From Isoetes taiwanensis (Eukaryota > Streptophyta > Lycopodiopsida > Isoetales > Isoetaceae): DNA of 64,000 nt. The translations under genes and the position numbers were made by a program. Below are positions 24,204-35,909 of the stretch, one piece after another. Under the pieces are notes generated by a model. It was given only the letters and a program-made list of their open reading frames with translations, made no database searches and had not been told where the DNA came from. Position 1 is the first letter of the stretch. Each line of letters opens with the position of its first letter. Location of the stretch: positions 122,001-186,000 of the forward strand of contig JAJEKV010000001.1 of NCBI GenBank assembly GCA_021234155.1. Reading direction: 5' to 3'.

Positions 24204-24989
24204 TGGTGTTCTGTTCGCGGATCAACCTCGATAGGTTATTTGAACAAATATAGTTATCCGTTGTTGACCAAACAAGCATGGATCGAACTTCATTCTCGCT
24301 TCCTTAAAAGTATAATTTTCGCTAAGTCAACCACGATAGGTAAGCATCTCCGTGCAAGTTATCAAGGAGTTCTTTTTGTGCCCCGCCGCCACTTATATCC
24401 AAGTTGTGTAAAGGAAATTTTTGAAGCTTCTCCAACATTTTGTTCACTCAGCTGGAAGACTTGCGCCATTGTGTTGGTGAACGAGCTTAGACTTCTGCCG
24501 CCATCTCCAATACGCTTTTTTCATAGTCTAGATATTCCCACTTCACCATGCCACTATCACTAGATTGTTCATGTGGGCGATAGGGAACTTCTTAATCCCA
24601 CACCTTTACACTCGCCGTAATGCATTCCCTCTTATGGTAAGGTTGGAAGCTAGTTTTCACATAAGATTCCCCGCCAATTTTTTGTGCTACTTATTTTGTA
24701 TTCAGACGCCCGTGATTCAATTATATATGTCCGGACCGTGACCGACAAGTGTACCGCAGCCTTTTGGGTGCTTAGTTCTCATACTATTGAAGCCATCTAT
24801 TAGCATCCGTGATTCTAACATGGTATATACAGAAGAACTATTGAAGTCCTTTTAATTTTACAACAAACCATGGTTTCAAATTTTCAAACATCCTCTGCTT
24901 GATCATAACACTAGGATGTTCCGCCTTTGATTTCCCTAAAAATTGCAAATCCGCAAGGAAGATAACAAGGTGATCAACATATTTATTGC

Positions 24990-25640
24990 ACACTACATTT
25001 TCCACCACACTAGGCACCACATAGCATATATTATGCATTATTCATCTTACACCTCGCTATTCACCACACTAGGCACCACAAAGCATATAATACATAATTT
25101 ATTGTACACCATCATATTTTCACCACACTAGGCACCACATAGCATATATTAGACATTCATCTTACACCTCTATTCACCACACTAGGCACCACAAAGCATA
25201 TAATACATAATTTATTGCACACCATATTTTTCACCACACTAGGCACCACATAGCATATATTACAAAGATTTATTTTACACCATATTTTTCACCACACTAG
25301 GCACCACATAGAATATATTACAACATTTATTTTACACCATGTTATTCACCACACTAGGCACACATAGCATATATTACAAAGATTTATTTTACACCATGTT
25401 ATTCACCACACTAGGCACCACAAAGTTTATATTTAGAGCATTTATTTTTCACCATATTTTTCACCACACTAGGCACCACATAGCATATATTACAAGATGT
25501 ATTTTACATTCATGTTATTCACCACACTAGGCACCACAAGGCATATATTTACAAGATTTATTTTACACCACGGCCTCACCACACTAGGCAAAGACATATC
25601 ATATATCACAAGATTAATAGGCACCACACACCACGAGCCA
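24990..25640. repeat. Tandem array of a 55-61 bp unit, about 11 copies
   Basis: CACCACACTAGGCACCACA recurs about every 55-61 bp from 25004 to 25590, with AGCATATATTACA and TTTATTTTACACCAT between. The array lies 1.2-1.8 kb from the right end of element A, where the transposase candidate would have an intron. Element B has its ATGTACAT cluster at the matching place. Open frames in the array are repeat shadows. Confidence 0.9.
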
Positions 25641-26701
25641 TCACTAACCACACCAACCACATATCACAAGCAATCACTAACCACATACAACATACCACAT
25701 TAACAATAAAAATGTGGTGAAGATGAAGAAATGAAATAACCCGCGGATTCTTCCGTGATAGTGAGTGGCATGATCCTCTCTTACATTTCGCTCCAATCTT
25801 CCGAACTTAACATCCTTTTGCATTTGAGAGACCTCTAATGCTTTTGGGTCCAAAATTGCCGCGACAAGTTCTATGACGTAATTGGGAATTGCATCCGCTT
25901 CTTCTAACTCTTTTGTACAAAACCCATTTCCCTTTGCAATCCATCTCTTCCCTCTTCAATTTTGCTTTGTAAGATTCCTAGGATGAACACCCCGCCAGCT
26001 TTACCAAAACCCCGAAAGCACCGACAGATTAGCACTTTCTGTATTAATGCTTCCTCTTACGCCATAGCAAGGCAACCACTCTTGGTCGCTAAACCTGTCA
26101 TTGCTGTTAGACTTCTTCACAAGTTGAATGGAAGCCCCGAGGTTGCCTGACCACAATGCCTTTTGGCTTGCAAATCTTTTCTTTTCACCAAGTACTGGCC
26201 CATTGTGTCATCTTCCGTAAAATCTCAGAAAACCTCTTTTCTTATCATCACCAAGCCTTTAGTGGTGCTATGAAATGAAGATAATAATTTCAACACCATC
26301 CGACGCCTAGTAGAGGCCGCTCGTGGATCCTCCCCTCCGCTGGATGCAATTTTTGCTAATTCTTCTTTAGCTTCCCTTTTTCTTTTCCTTTACGTCTTTT
26401 ATGATCCCGCTCTTGTTCTCGAGTTCTTTCTTTACTGCGGTTCGTTTGAGATTTTAGGCGATTTGCTTCCAAATTAAATGATTCAAAGTATGAACTGATT
26501 GATCCACAACCGGATTAAGCGCCATAGCCCGGTAAGCCGTGAAAGGCGGGTGGGTCATGGGGTTTAGGAATCGGTTAGGTGGAAATTGGAATGGGACGGG
26601 TGGCGAGGGAAATTGGAATGGGACGGGGTGGCGAGGGAATCAGGTTGTTGCGTTCAAGAAATGATTGAACCGGGCAAGTGCATGCACTAGGCGCCAAACA
26701 A

Positions 26702-26798
26702 ACATTTAAAATCGCACCACAAATTTGATATCTCCCACCACATTTTTAGGGGACAGTGGGGACACCTGTGGTGTTCCACTACAACATGCTTTTCACCT
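26702..26798 (-). repeat. Element A right terminal inverted repeat
   Basis: Reverse complement reads GGTGAAAAGCATGTTGTAGT at the outer edge, then GTGGTGGGAGATATC and AAATTTGTGGTGCGA inward, paired with 6399-6500. Confidence 0.85.
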
Positions 26799-26803
26799 GC
26801 AGG

Positions 26804-26917
26804 AGTTGGGTATGCAAAGTATGGCCAGTGAGACCTCTCTTCCACTAAACTCATCTGACATAAATGCAGGAGTAAGTGCAGGCAGATTAAAAATAGCAGA
26901 TGCAGATCAAGAATAGA
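26804..26917 (+). pseudogene. Exon-like open stretch just right of element A
   Basis: After CTGCAG the frame reads ELGMQSMASETSLPLNSSDI and then VSAGRLKIADADQE to a stop. It could be another exon of the gene whose Arf-GAP pieces lie left of element A, since both are in H2 on the same strand. I cannot match it to a family. Confidence 0.25.
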
Positions 26918-26978
26918 AGATGGAAATCGCGTAACATGGTTAGATTAACCACCTCTAATTTCTGTACGTCTTATATGA

Positions 26979-27161
26979 TTTGGAAGTGTAGCCAGAATCT
27001 CTGCTACACAATTTGAGCAACTTGCTCTAGGTCTTGAAGCAACCAAGTTAACATTTTTATGGGTAATATATGCTCATCTCATAGACTCAGGTCATGATAA
27101 TTTAAGGGCTGCAGAATGTGTTGTGGAATTTGAAAAGGTGTTGAGGTTGTGGAGCTGTTAG
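26979..27161 (+). pseudogene. UDP-glycosyltransferase fragment
   Basis: The frame reads FGSVARISATQFEQLALGLE and then ATKLTFLWV. This is the conserved segment before the PSPG box of plant UGTs (SFGS..., Q..ELA.GLE.S...FLWV). The bases just before would give LYV in another frame, so a one-base shift separates it from the preceding strand. Downstream the frame stays open but no PSPG signature is seen. UGTs move sugar from UDP-sugar to small molecules; this piece has no donor site. It is the second captured gene in H2. Confidence 0.7.
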
Positions 27162-28472
27162 TGTAGTAGACAAACACTAATTGTATTGAGTATGAACATG
27201 AAGGATCAAAATATTGTACATTCTGCATCAAGAAAATACTTTAAATCATTTGTTATCAGACTTATAACCATTTCCATTTGGGGCTAGACCAAGCTGAGTA
27301 CTTATTGCCAACTCTACACATGGTACAATTGATGTGACTCTTTTTATGTTAAGTTCTACAATGCGTATAGTGGTTGATTCATTTGGCTACAAATGCAGTT
27401 CCTGTAAATTGTATTTATAAATAATTACCATATAATCTAAACTCTCACATTGATCATATCAACTATCTTCTTACTTAGCTAAACACTGTGCCAATGAGAC
27501 ACATTCAAAATTTATAATAGGATGCCATGATAGTATACCTATCCTACATTCTTAAACATGTCTTTGTACTACATGGTTTATTTCTAAAATTTTAGATTTA
27601 GTAGTGCCCCAACAATCCATAAAAAGGTTTTGCACCATAAAACAAAAGGGCATGTATATGAGAATTTCATAGGCAACTTAGATAACTTCAATACAGCTTT
27701 ATGTTAATAAATAAAACACATAGAACACAATGGGACAAAGAATCATGACAAAATGGGCATACATCAAACCTATGGTACACCAAAGTTAATGACATTTTTT
27801 TTTGTATTTTACATGTTTTCAACTTAAGCTCTACAATCAAACCCATAGTACACCAAACATAATGACAATTTTTTGCTTTTTACATGTTTTTAACTTAAGC
27901 TCTGCAATCACCTCACTAGGCTTTTTATGATTAGATTGTATACGCACTTCAAGTGACAACATGTCGTTCTAGAGGAAGAAAATGCGGATTTCCATGATGT
28001 TATCTTAACAAAGATTGATCTTAAAAGTGCTATCTAACAAAGGTTGAACTAAGCTTGAATTTCTCATGACAACATCATGCGTTCTGGAACGATCGAAATT
28101 TCAAAATGAATGAAATGACGAGCTTCTTCATTGGACATGGCCTCCCTCATATGGAACCAAGTTCTAGAATATTGCAATGATCAATAACCGCCTATACCTC
28201 CGCAATCACCTTTAAACAACAAAATTTATGCGATAGAGAGGGATTTCTACGCGCATAAATTACTTATAGGGTTGCCTTATGTCTTGGCCAAGAGATATTG
28301 CCTATTGTCTAACATGCCAACGAGAAGACATTAAAGAGTGGGAGCTGCATATAACACTACTTCGAAAAACCAAATATACTACCATGTTTTAAGGATTAAA
28401 TGTGAACAAATTCAAGACGTCACGTTGTCAAAGTGAGTCTGTAGAATTATCATTTACAGGTTACCAACTTCT
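27162..28472. other. H2 3' region, no gene recognised
   Basis: AT-rich sequence with a local duplication: CACCAAAGTTAATGACATTT and a following TTTTACATGTTTTCAACTTA recur about 65 bp later (27779-27900). No coding sequence recognised. Confidence 0.45.
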
Positions 28473-28501
28473 GCCCAGCAAGGCTGGGCACCATTACTAG
28501 T
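28473..28501 (+). mobile_element. Helitron 3' terminus of H2
   Basis: Hairpin GCCCAGCAAGGCTGGGC, then ACCATTA and CTAGT. It is nearly identical to the termini at 2688 and 39117. Confidence 0.8.
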
Positions 28502-29688
28502 CCTAGCATAATTTTCTTGTCAATTTTCTCTAAGGTCTCAATTTTATAATGATTCACAATGGTTTTCTACTAGCTCGCAATTTTCCCATAGAAGAAAAAT
28601 ACAAAAATTCACTATAATCTTCATTTTTCCCCAAGTTTGGCATCAAAAACTTGAATAGCATGGCCAAATGCCTAAATTTCTTCGTTATTGCAGTTTTTTG
28701 ACATCATTTTTCGCTTCACAGATATAGAATGACTGGGTTCACATGTTGCTTCCAAATAAAATGCAAAAGAATTGAGCATTAAATCCTCATACCTAGCATG
28801 CTTGCAAGCGTAATGCATGCTCACAAGTGTGCATTAGTTAATATCTGCCTTCGAGATACAACACTCGCTAGATCTCAAGTGCTTCTTTCCTGTAGCCCGT
28901 CCAAAATGGCTCTGACTACCTTGCAAAAATAATGCCTTATTGAGGGAAAAGAAATTATTGTTAATAGTAACACAAAACTAATGCATATAAAGCTTATTCC
29001 AGAATAACATGATGCTCATGATATGTTCGGGCTCTTCAATCAACAATGTGGTGTGCAATTTGTAACAACTATAGCAATCACGACCACTAGGCAAATTCGG
29101 AGTTGCAATATTCCAACAAAATTGAAGATTATGATAAATTTGTGTTAAGAATGTCTGGCACCTGTATAGAAGCAAAAAAAAAAGGGAATTTCCTTGATTC
29201 TGGTGGGCTGCCCTTTGCAACGGCCTTGCCATAGCCACTGTTTGCTACTTTCATTGTCCTGCCAAAGATCTATGATGCTATTGCAAGATTAAAGCGCAAA
29301 TTTTGAGACGGAAGTATAGGAGAAATCATGATGTACAACAGGCAGGAGATTGTGCTTTGAATCCCATTATAGCAAGAAGAAAGGGCAAGATTTCAACAAG
29401 AAGTTTGTGAAGTATTGGATATGCTGAACTCCAATAACACTCTTCTCAAAGTAAGCATACTGCAGACCACACCACAGATTGTGGCTTTGCGAAAGATAAT
29501 GTTGTTGATCTTCTCATGATTATGTGAAAAACTTCAATTGTCTGTATTCAATTGATGTAGCATTTAAAATAAATAAGTGTTCAGCCTTTGAAACCTTACC
29601 TTCCCAATTACATGCATAAAAAAGATTATTTGCAAACTTAAACTTGGGAGAAGAAGGGAATGATGCATGAAAGACATTATATGCAGAA
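28502..29688. other. Gap between Helitrons, no gene recognised
   Basis: AT-rich sequence without a recognisable domain or internal repeat. Confidence 0.45.
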
Positions 29689-31909
29689 CTAGTTAAGGTG
29701 CCTGCCGGGCATGAAGCTAGAAAAACTGGAATGACATAATCGAGCAATTGTTAAATGGATTCTTGTTTTTAAAATTGATAATCAAGAGCATTTGACCACA
29801 TTTCAAGACTTCTTCTTATCTTTTCCGTTTTTCCTTTTCATTTTGCCTTTTGTCTACTATTTTTCTTTTCCTATTTTCCCTTGCCCTTTTCCCTTTTTAC
29901 ATTTTTCAATTTAATTTTTTTTTCCATTATTCCATTTCCTCTTTTTTCTTTTTTGTTTCTCGCTTCCCATTTTCCTTTTCTATTTTTCCCTTCCCTTTTC
30001 TCCAAGCCAGGTTGCCTTTTTCCCTTTCCTTGTGCTCCTTTCCCCCTCTTTTTCCATTTCCCTCTTCCCTTTTCCTCAGGCCCTTCTTTCTAAGTTTTCC
30101 TTTCTTGCTTTCCCCCTTTCCCTTTTCCCTTTCCTTCTCCCCACCTTTTGTTTTTTCCCCTTTTTCCCCTCCCCTTAGCCCTTCAGTCTTCCTTTTTTCT
30201 AGTGCCTTTTTTCCCTTCCTTTTCCCCCCTCCTTTTTTCTTTTTCCTCTTTCCCTTTCCCTTTTTCCATGTCCATTTTTCCTTCGGGTTTTTCCCTTCCT
30301 CAATCTCCTCTTCCCTTTTTGCCATGTCCCTTTTTTCTTCTATTTTTCATGCTCTTTTTTTTCGCCCTTTTTTCCCCTTTCTTAACCTTTTTCCTCCCCC
30401 CTCCTTTTTCCTTTTTTTTCTTTTCTTTTCTTTTTCTATTTTGCTCTTCCTTTTATTCACCTCCCTTTCTATTTTTCCATTTTACCTCCTGCTTTTTTCC
30501 CTTTTGCCTTTTTCCATTTGCTTCCACTTTTTTCACGCTTGTCTTTTTCCATTTTCAACCTCCTTGTTTTTTTCCTTTTTCTATCCCCTCCCTTTTCACG
30601 TTCCTTTTTCATTTTACCTTTATTTTATTTTTCCTTTTCTCCCATTCCATCCCCTTCGCTTCCCCTTTCCCCTTCCCCTTTACCAATGGCCTTTTTCCCT
30701 TCCCTTTTCCTCCTTTCTCCCCGACCCTTTTCTATTAAAAATTTTTTTTTTTCTATTTTTTCCTTCCATTTTCTCTCTTCCCTCCTTTTTTTATTTTTTT
30801 TTTCCTTTCTTTTTTCATGTCTTTTGTCTTTTACTTCCATTTATTCCTTCCCTTTGCCCACCCTTTCCTCTTCCCTTTTTTTCTTGTAGTCTTTTTTTCT
30901 TTTCCTTTCCTCCTTCATTTGTTTTTTTTTTTTCCCTTTCCCCATTCCTCCCTCCCTTTCTCTTCCTTTTTTCTGCTTCTTCATTCTTTTTCTCTTTTTC
31001 CCATGCCCTTTTTCCCTTTTGCCCCTCCCTCGCTTTTCCTTTTACCCTTTCCATCCCTTCTCTCCTCCCTTTTCTCTTTTCCTTTTTTTTTTTGGTCCTT
31101 TTCCCTTTCTTTTTCTCCTTTCCCCCACCTTTTTTCTCTCCCCTTTCCCCTTTGTCCCTTTCTCCTCCTCCTTTTCCCTTTTTCCCTTTCTCTTTTTTTT
31201 CCTTTTCCTTTTCCTTTTCCCCTTCCCTTCCTTCTCTACCCTTTTTCTCATTTTTTTTCCTTTCCTTTTACTCCTCACTTCTCACTCTTTCCCTCTTCTC
31301 CTTTCATTTTGTCATTTTTTTTCCTTTATTTTTCTCCCTTTTCCTTTCTTTCTTTTTGTGCTATTTTCTATTTCCATTTCCCTTTTATCCGCCTTTTTGC
31401 CTTCCCTTTACCTTGTCTTTTATCTCCTCCCTTTTCCTCCTTTCCCCACCTTTTTACTCTTCCCCTTTCCAAGTGTTCCTTTTCTCCCCTCCTCCTCCCT
31501 CTTCTCTTTTACCTTTTCCTTTCCCTTTCTTTTCTTTCCTTTCTTTTCCTTTTCCTTCCCTTTTCCTCATCCCTTTTAACTTCCCTTTTACTCCTATCCT
31601 CATCCTTTCCATCTTTCCTTTTCATCGTGGTCCTTCATTTTTCTTTATTTTCCTTTCCCTTTTTCGTGCTCTTTTCGCTTTCCTTTTTCTCTTTCTTTCT
31701 TTCCTTTTCTCCGCTCTTTTTGCCTTTTCACTTTTGCCATTTTCTCCTCCTTTTCCTTTTTCCTTTCCTCTTGACATTAGAGCATGGCCAATCATGATGG
31801 AGGGAAGTCAGGCGACAACTTTTCCTCCGAATGCAATCGGATGATCTCAACCATCCAAATTAGGGTTTCATTCATGACATACTTTCTCCTATAACATTAT
31901 AATATAAGA
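29689..31909 (-). mobile_element. Helitron H3-left, arm of the giant inverted repeat
   Basis: On the minus strand the element starts A|TCTTATATTATAATG at 31909 and ends GGCACCTTAACTAGT at 29688. That is the family terminus, although half of its hairpin is eroded. It is the inverted partner of 32666-34909, with which it shares both ends and unique edges such as TCAAGAGCATTTGACCACAT. From about 29820 to 31770 the plus strand is almost pure C/T in irregular CCCTTTT blocks. The 664-, 326- and 196-codon frames here are Phe/Ser/Pro-only shadows of that composition. No captured gene is visible. Confidence 0.75.
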
Positions 31910-32665
31910 TGGGCTAACTTAATTCCGTGAATGACGATAGAATGAAGCGAGATGAAACGATGCAAGAGCATGGATTTATGTGGACGATAATGGAGCTATG
32001 GTATTCCCAAACTCGGCAACCGCGCCGCCATCATAACCTTCGTAGATGACACACATATTGGAACCATTGTATTCGTTACCCAAAGGGGGGAGTATTTGAA
32101 AGTGACACGGGGAGTCGAGGGTTCCATTTCAGCTTTACCGTGCCTTTTAAACATGCATCCCAAAGACACATAAACAATCCCCGACATCCCATTGAGCAAC
32201 CTCAAAGGATCCCCTGTCCCGGTGGGAGATTTCCTGATCCGCCCGGGCAGACGCTCCTCCCCCATTTATATATAGATTTTCTTTTCGAGACCGGATCTCG
32301 CCTTGGTAGTTGAATTTCCGTGAACCCATTTTCCATAAGATCCCATTTTCGGAGACCGACCTCGCCAGGCCTATGTAGGTTATTCGCGATATCAAAGTGG
32401 TTCCCCTCTCCAAATTTTGCCCGGACCTTGAGCTTTTATTACTTGCGGTTCTAGCACATTAAACAATGTATCATATATCACCAAGAACTTATAACCAATT
32501 CCATTACCTTGCCGATTGAAGATTATTTTATTTTGAACCCTACCTTGCTCTTATCGGTGTTGGCCTCGGTCAGAAAAAACACGTATCAAAGATGAAGAGA
32601 AGGAACACGATGCTTCTATTCGGGCTATAGCCATTCCGGATTTGATGTAGGTTTATAAACCCCCA
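31910..32665. other. 756-bp spacer between the two inverted Helitrons
   Basis: Mixed-composition sequence of normal complexity. The minus strand has an open stretch reading NGSNMCVIYEGYDGGAVAEF, which looks protein-like, but I do not recognise it. The flanking bases at both Helitron 5' ends are CCCA, which may be coincidence or a shared target. Confidence 0.5.
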
Positions 32666-34909
32666 TCTTATATTATAATGTTATAGCGCAAGTATGTCAT
32701 GAATGAAACCCTAATTTGATGGTTGAGATCATCCGATTGCATTCGGAGGTCGATTTATCGCACGACTTCCTCCATCATGATTGGCCATGCTCTAATGTCT
32801 CAAGAGGAAAGGGAAAAGAAAAAGGAGGAGAAATGGCAAAGTGAAAGGCAAAAAGGCACGGGTAAAAAGGGAAAGAAAAGAAAGGAAAAAGGAAAGCCGA
32901 AAAGAGCAATTAAAAAAGGGAAAGGAAAATAAAGAAAAAATGACACTATGAAAAGGAGAAGATGGAAAGGATGAGGATAGGAGTAAAAGGGAAGTTGAAA
33001 AAGGGATGAGGAAAAGGGAAGGGAAAAGGAAAAGGGAAAAGGAAAGAAAAGGGAAAGGGAAAGGAAAAGGTAAAAGAAAGAGGGAGGAGGAGGGAGTGAA
33101 AAGGAACACTGGGAAAGGGGAAGAGTAAAAAGGTGGGGAAAGGAGGAAAAGGGAGGAGATAAAGGCAAACTGAAAGGCAAAAAAGGCACGGATAAAAGGG
33201 AAATGGAAATAGAAAATAGCACAAAAAAGAGAAAGGAAAAGTAAGAGAGAAAATAAAGGAAAAAATGACACTACGAAAGGAGAAGAGGGAAAGAGTGAGG
33301 ACAGGAGTAAAAGGGAAGGGAAAAAGGGGATGAGAAAAAGGGTAGAGAGAAGGGAAGGGAAAAGGAAAAGGGAAAAGGAAAGAAAAATGGAAAGGGAAAA
33401 AGGGGAGAGGAGGAGGGAGTTTAAAAGGGACAAAGGGGAAAGGGGGAGAAAAAAGGTGGGGAAAGGAGAAAAAGAAAGGGAAAAAGGACACGAAAAAAAA
33501 AGGAAAGAGAAAAAGGGAGGAGAGAAGGGATGGAAAGGGTAAAAGGAAAAAGCGAGGGGAGGGGCAAAAGGGAAAAAGGGCATGGGGAAAAGAGAGAGAA
33601 AAGAATGAGAGAAGCAGAAAAAAGGAAGAGAAAGGAGGGAGGAATGGGGAAAGGGAAAAAGAAAAGAACAAATGAAGGAGGAAAGGGAAAGAAAAAGACT
33701 ACAAGAAAAAGGGAAGAGGGAAAGGGTGGGCAAAGGGAAGGAATAAAAATGGAAGATCAGAAAAGACAAAAAGACATGAGAAAAAGAAAGGGAAAAAAAG
33801 AAATAAAAAGGAGGCTGAAGAGAGAAAATGGAAGGGAAAAAGGCAAAAAAAAAAAGAAGTTTAATAGAGAAAGGGTCTGGAGAGGAGGAAAAGGGAAGGG
33901 AAAAGGCCATTGGTAAAGGGGAAGGGGGAAAGGGAAGCGAAGGGGATGGAATGGGAGAAAAGGAAAATAAAATAAGGTAAAATGAAAAAGGAACGGAAAA
34001 GGGAGGGGATAGAAAAGGAAAAGCAAGGAGGTTGAAATGGAAAAGGCAAACGGAAAAAAAGTGGAAGCAAATGGAAAAGGCAAAAGGAAAAACGGAGGTA
34101 AAATGGAAAAAAATAGAAAGGGAGGTGAATAAAAAGGAAGAGCAAAATAGAAAAAGAAAAAGAGAAAAAAAAAGGAAAAAGGAGGGGGGGAGGAAAAGGT
34201 TAAGAAAGGGGAAAAGAGGAGCAAAAAAAGAGCATGAAAAAATAGAAGAGAAAAGGGACATGGCAAAAAAGGGAAGAGGGAAAGGGTGAGAAAAGGAAAA
34301 CCAAGGAAAATGGACATGGAAAAAGGGAAAGGGAAAGAGGGAAAAGAAAAAAGGAGGGGGGAAAAGGAAGGGAAAAGGGCACTAGAAAAAAAGGAAGACT
34401 GAAGGGCTAAGGGAAGGGAAAAAGGGGAAAAAACAAAAGGTGGGGAGAAGGAAAGGGAAAAGGGAAAGGAAAGGGGAAAACAGAAAGGAAAACTTAGAAA
34501 GAAGGGCACGAGGAAAAGGGGAAGAGGGAAATGGAAAAAGAGAGGGGGGAAAGGGCACAAGGAAAGGGAAAAAGGGCAACTACAAATTGAGAAAAGGGAA
34601 GGGAAAAAATAGAAAAGGAAAAAATGGGAAGGTAAACAAAAAAAGAGAAAAAGAGGAAATGGAATAATGGAAAAAGAAAAAAGTAAATTGAAAAATGTAA
34701 AAAGGGAAAAGGGGCAAGGGGAAAATAGGAAAAGAAAAATAGTAGACAAAGGCAAAATGAAAAAGGAAAACGGAAAAGATAAGAAGAAGTGCGAAATGTG
34801 GTCAAATGCTCTTGATTATCCAATTTTAAAAACAAGAATCCATTTAACAATTGCTCCAAAGATGTCATTCATAGCTTTATATATACCAAAGAACTGGCAC
34901 CTTAACTAG
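32666..34909 (+). mobile_element. Helitron H3-right, arm of the giant inverted repeat
   Basis: It starts A|TCTTATATTATAATG at 32666 and ends GGCACCTTAACTAGT at 34910. From about 32800 to 34780 the plus strand is almost pure A/G. The length (2244 versus 2221 bp) and edge sequences match H3-left, so these are two copies of one non-autonomous Helitron in opposite orientation with 5' ends facing. The long Phe-rich minus-strand frames (489, 332 and 241 codons) are composition artefacts. Confidence 0.75.
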
Positions 34910-35176
34910 TTTTATATTATACTGCTCCATTCCCATGGAATTGTGGTGCAAATTTGTCCACGCTAAGCTCTTATCTACGTGTACTACTATAGCCTTTTTT
35001 TTTAACTATTAATTTTGTCAATGGGCCTGCCTGGCATTCCCATGTGTAAATGCAGACGTCGCCATAATGATGTGCAATCAGTTCTTCGTGCCGCAAATTG
35101 GTTACGAATATTATCTGCCATAGAAATCATGCCATGTTTCAACGCTTGAGTGGATAAGCTGTAGATAACGCCTTCG

Positions 35177-35274
35177 CCCTTGGGTGTTATTGAAAAAAAA
35201 AGATTCGGTCCATCAAAATGGCTTGGGTGTATTTTGATGGCCCGAAACTTTTTTTTTTCAATAACACTCAAGGG
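35177..35274. repeat. Foldback hairpin, 45-bp arms
   Basis: CCCTTGGGTGTTATTGAAAA ... CCATCAAAATGG is followed after about 8 bases by TATTTTGATGG ... TTTTCAATAACACTCAAGGG. The arms pair over about 45 bp, with an A9/T10 block inside the stem. Confidence 0.85.
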
Positions 35275-35909
35275 TCAGCACTCTGCCCCGAGAGTTAGGG
35301 CCATCCGATCAACATCAAAATTGATCTAAATCCTCCATTTTCATAACAGCCTAGGGCGTTATGAAGTAGCAATGTGTTATGGCTCCAGTAAATCACTGAT
35401 CAAAATTGATCTCAACCGTTGGATCACTATAAACTTGAGGGGTGATGTGTTAAATAGAAAAGATCTCTAAACTTTTCCTCTATTCCTTTTTTATATCCCA
35501 TATGCATAGCCTGCAATTGAGATATAACAATGTGTCTACTATGCACACCATCAAAATAAGCTGGTGCATAGTTTGCTTCAACAACTGACTGAATGGTTTC
35601 TGCTGCTTCAAATAAATTCTTAATATCAATAAATGTTCTTTGCTGCTTCTAATAAATTATCAATATCAATGCTCACCTCTCCGGGTAACTTGCAACAAAC
35701 AACTTTTTGTATCTCTTTTCTTTTGGCTTCTTCTTCATTTTGTTTCCTTCTCACTATATCAATGCAGATTCCAAACCCATACCTTTTTCATTTACCTCAT
35801 CCAAGCGCATTGGTGCGACACATTGTTCTTAGAAGTTCTAGTTCTTGGTCATGGGCTTTCTTTCAACGAAAAGGTTCAACATTACTTTTATTAATAATAC
35901 TCCAACTTA

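Larger units (their letters stand above)
6399..26798 (-). mobile_element. Element A: 20.4-kb DNA transposon with inverted ends
   Basis: The left end GGTGAAAGCATGTTGTAGTG at 6399 is matched in inverted orientation at 26798 (rc GGTGAAAAGCATGTTGTAGT). Similarity continues inward: GTGGTGGGA, then AATTTGTAGTG versus AATTTGTGGTG. Read from right to left, A has the same plan as element B: a transposase candidate 2.7 kb from one end (near 24.05 kb) and a converging FCP1-like gene about 4.9 kb from the other end (near 11.3 kb). The 12.7-22.6 kb middle is extra and carries LRR-kinase and TatD fragments. No clear target-site duplication is visible. Many frameshifts suggest it is decayed. Confidence 0.75.
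4879..28500 (+). mobile_element. Helitron H2, split by element A
   Basis: The proposed 5' end is A|TCTTATATTATAATG at 4879; the same start opens both Helitrons of the inverted pair (31909 and 32666). The 3' end is the hairpin GCCCAGCAAGGCTGGGC at 28473-28489 followed by CTAGT, with CTAG at 28497-28500. Without the 20.4-kb element A the Helitron is about 3.2 kb. It holds Arf-GAP pieces left of the insertion and UGT pieces right of it, all on the plus strand. That the two ends belong together is an inference from matching orientation and family. Confidence 0.55.

Noticed and set aside
24990-25640. A CRISPR-like array (regular repeats and spacers)
   Set aside because: Linkers are themselves similar to one another and the context is a plant transposon, so it is a minisatellite.
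24943-25703. Frames rich in FTTLGTT and HHTRHHIAYI
   Set aside because: They are translations of the 55-61 bp tandem unit.
29850-31844. A 664-codon open frame, and several 180-330-codon ones nearby
   Set aside because: They are Phe/Ser/Pro/Leu-only translations of a C/T-only strand; the open length is a composition effect.
32792-34755. Open frames of 489, 332 and 241 codons on the minus strand
   Set aside because: They are the inverted copy of the same polypyrimidine sequence and have no protein-like composition.
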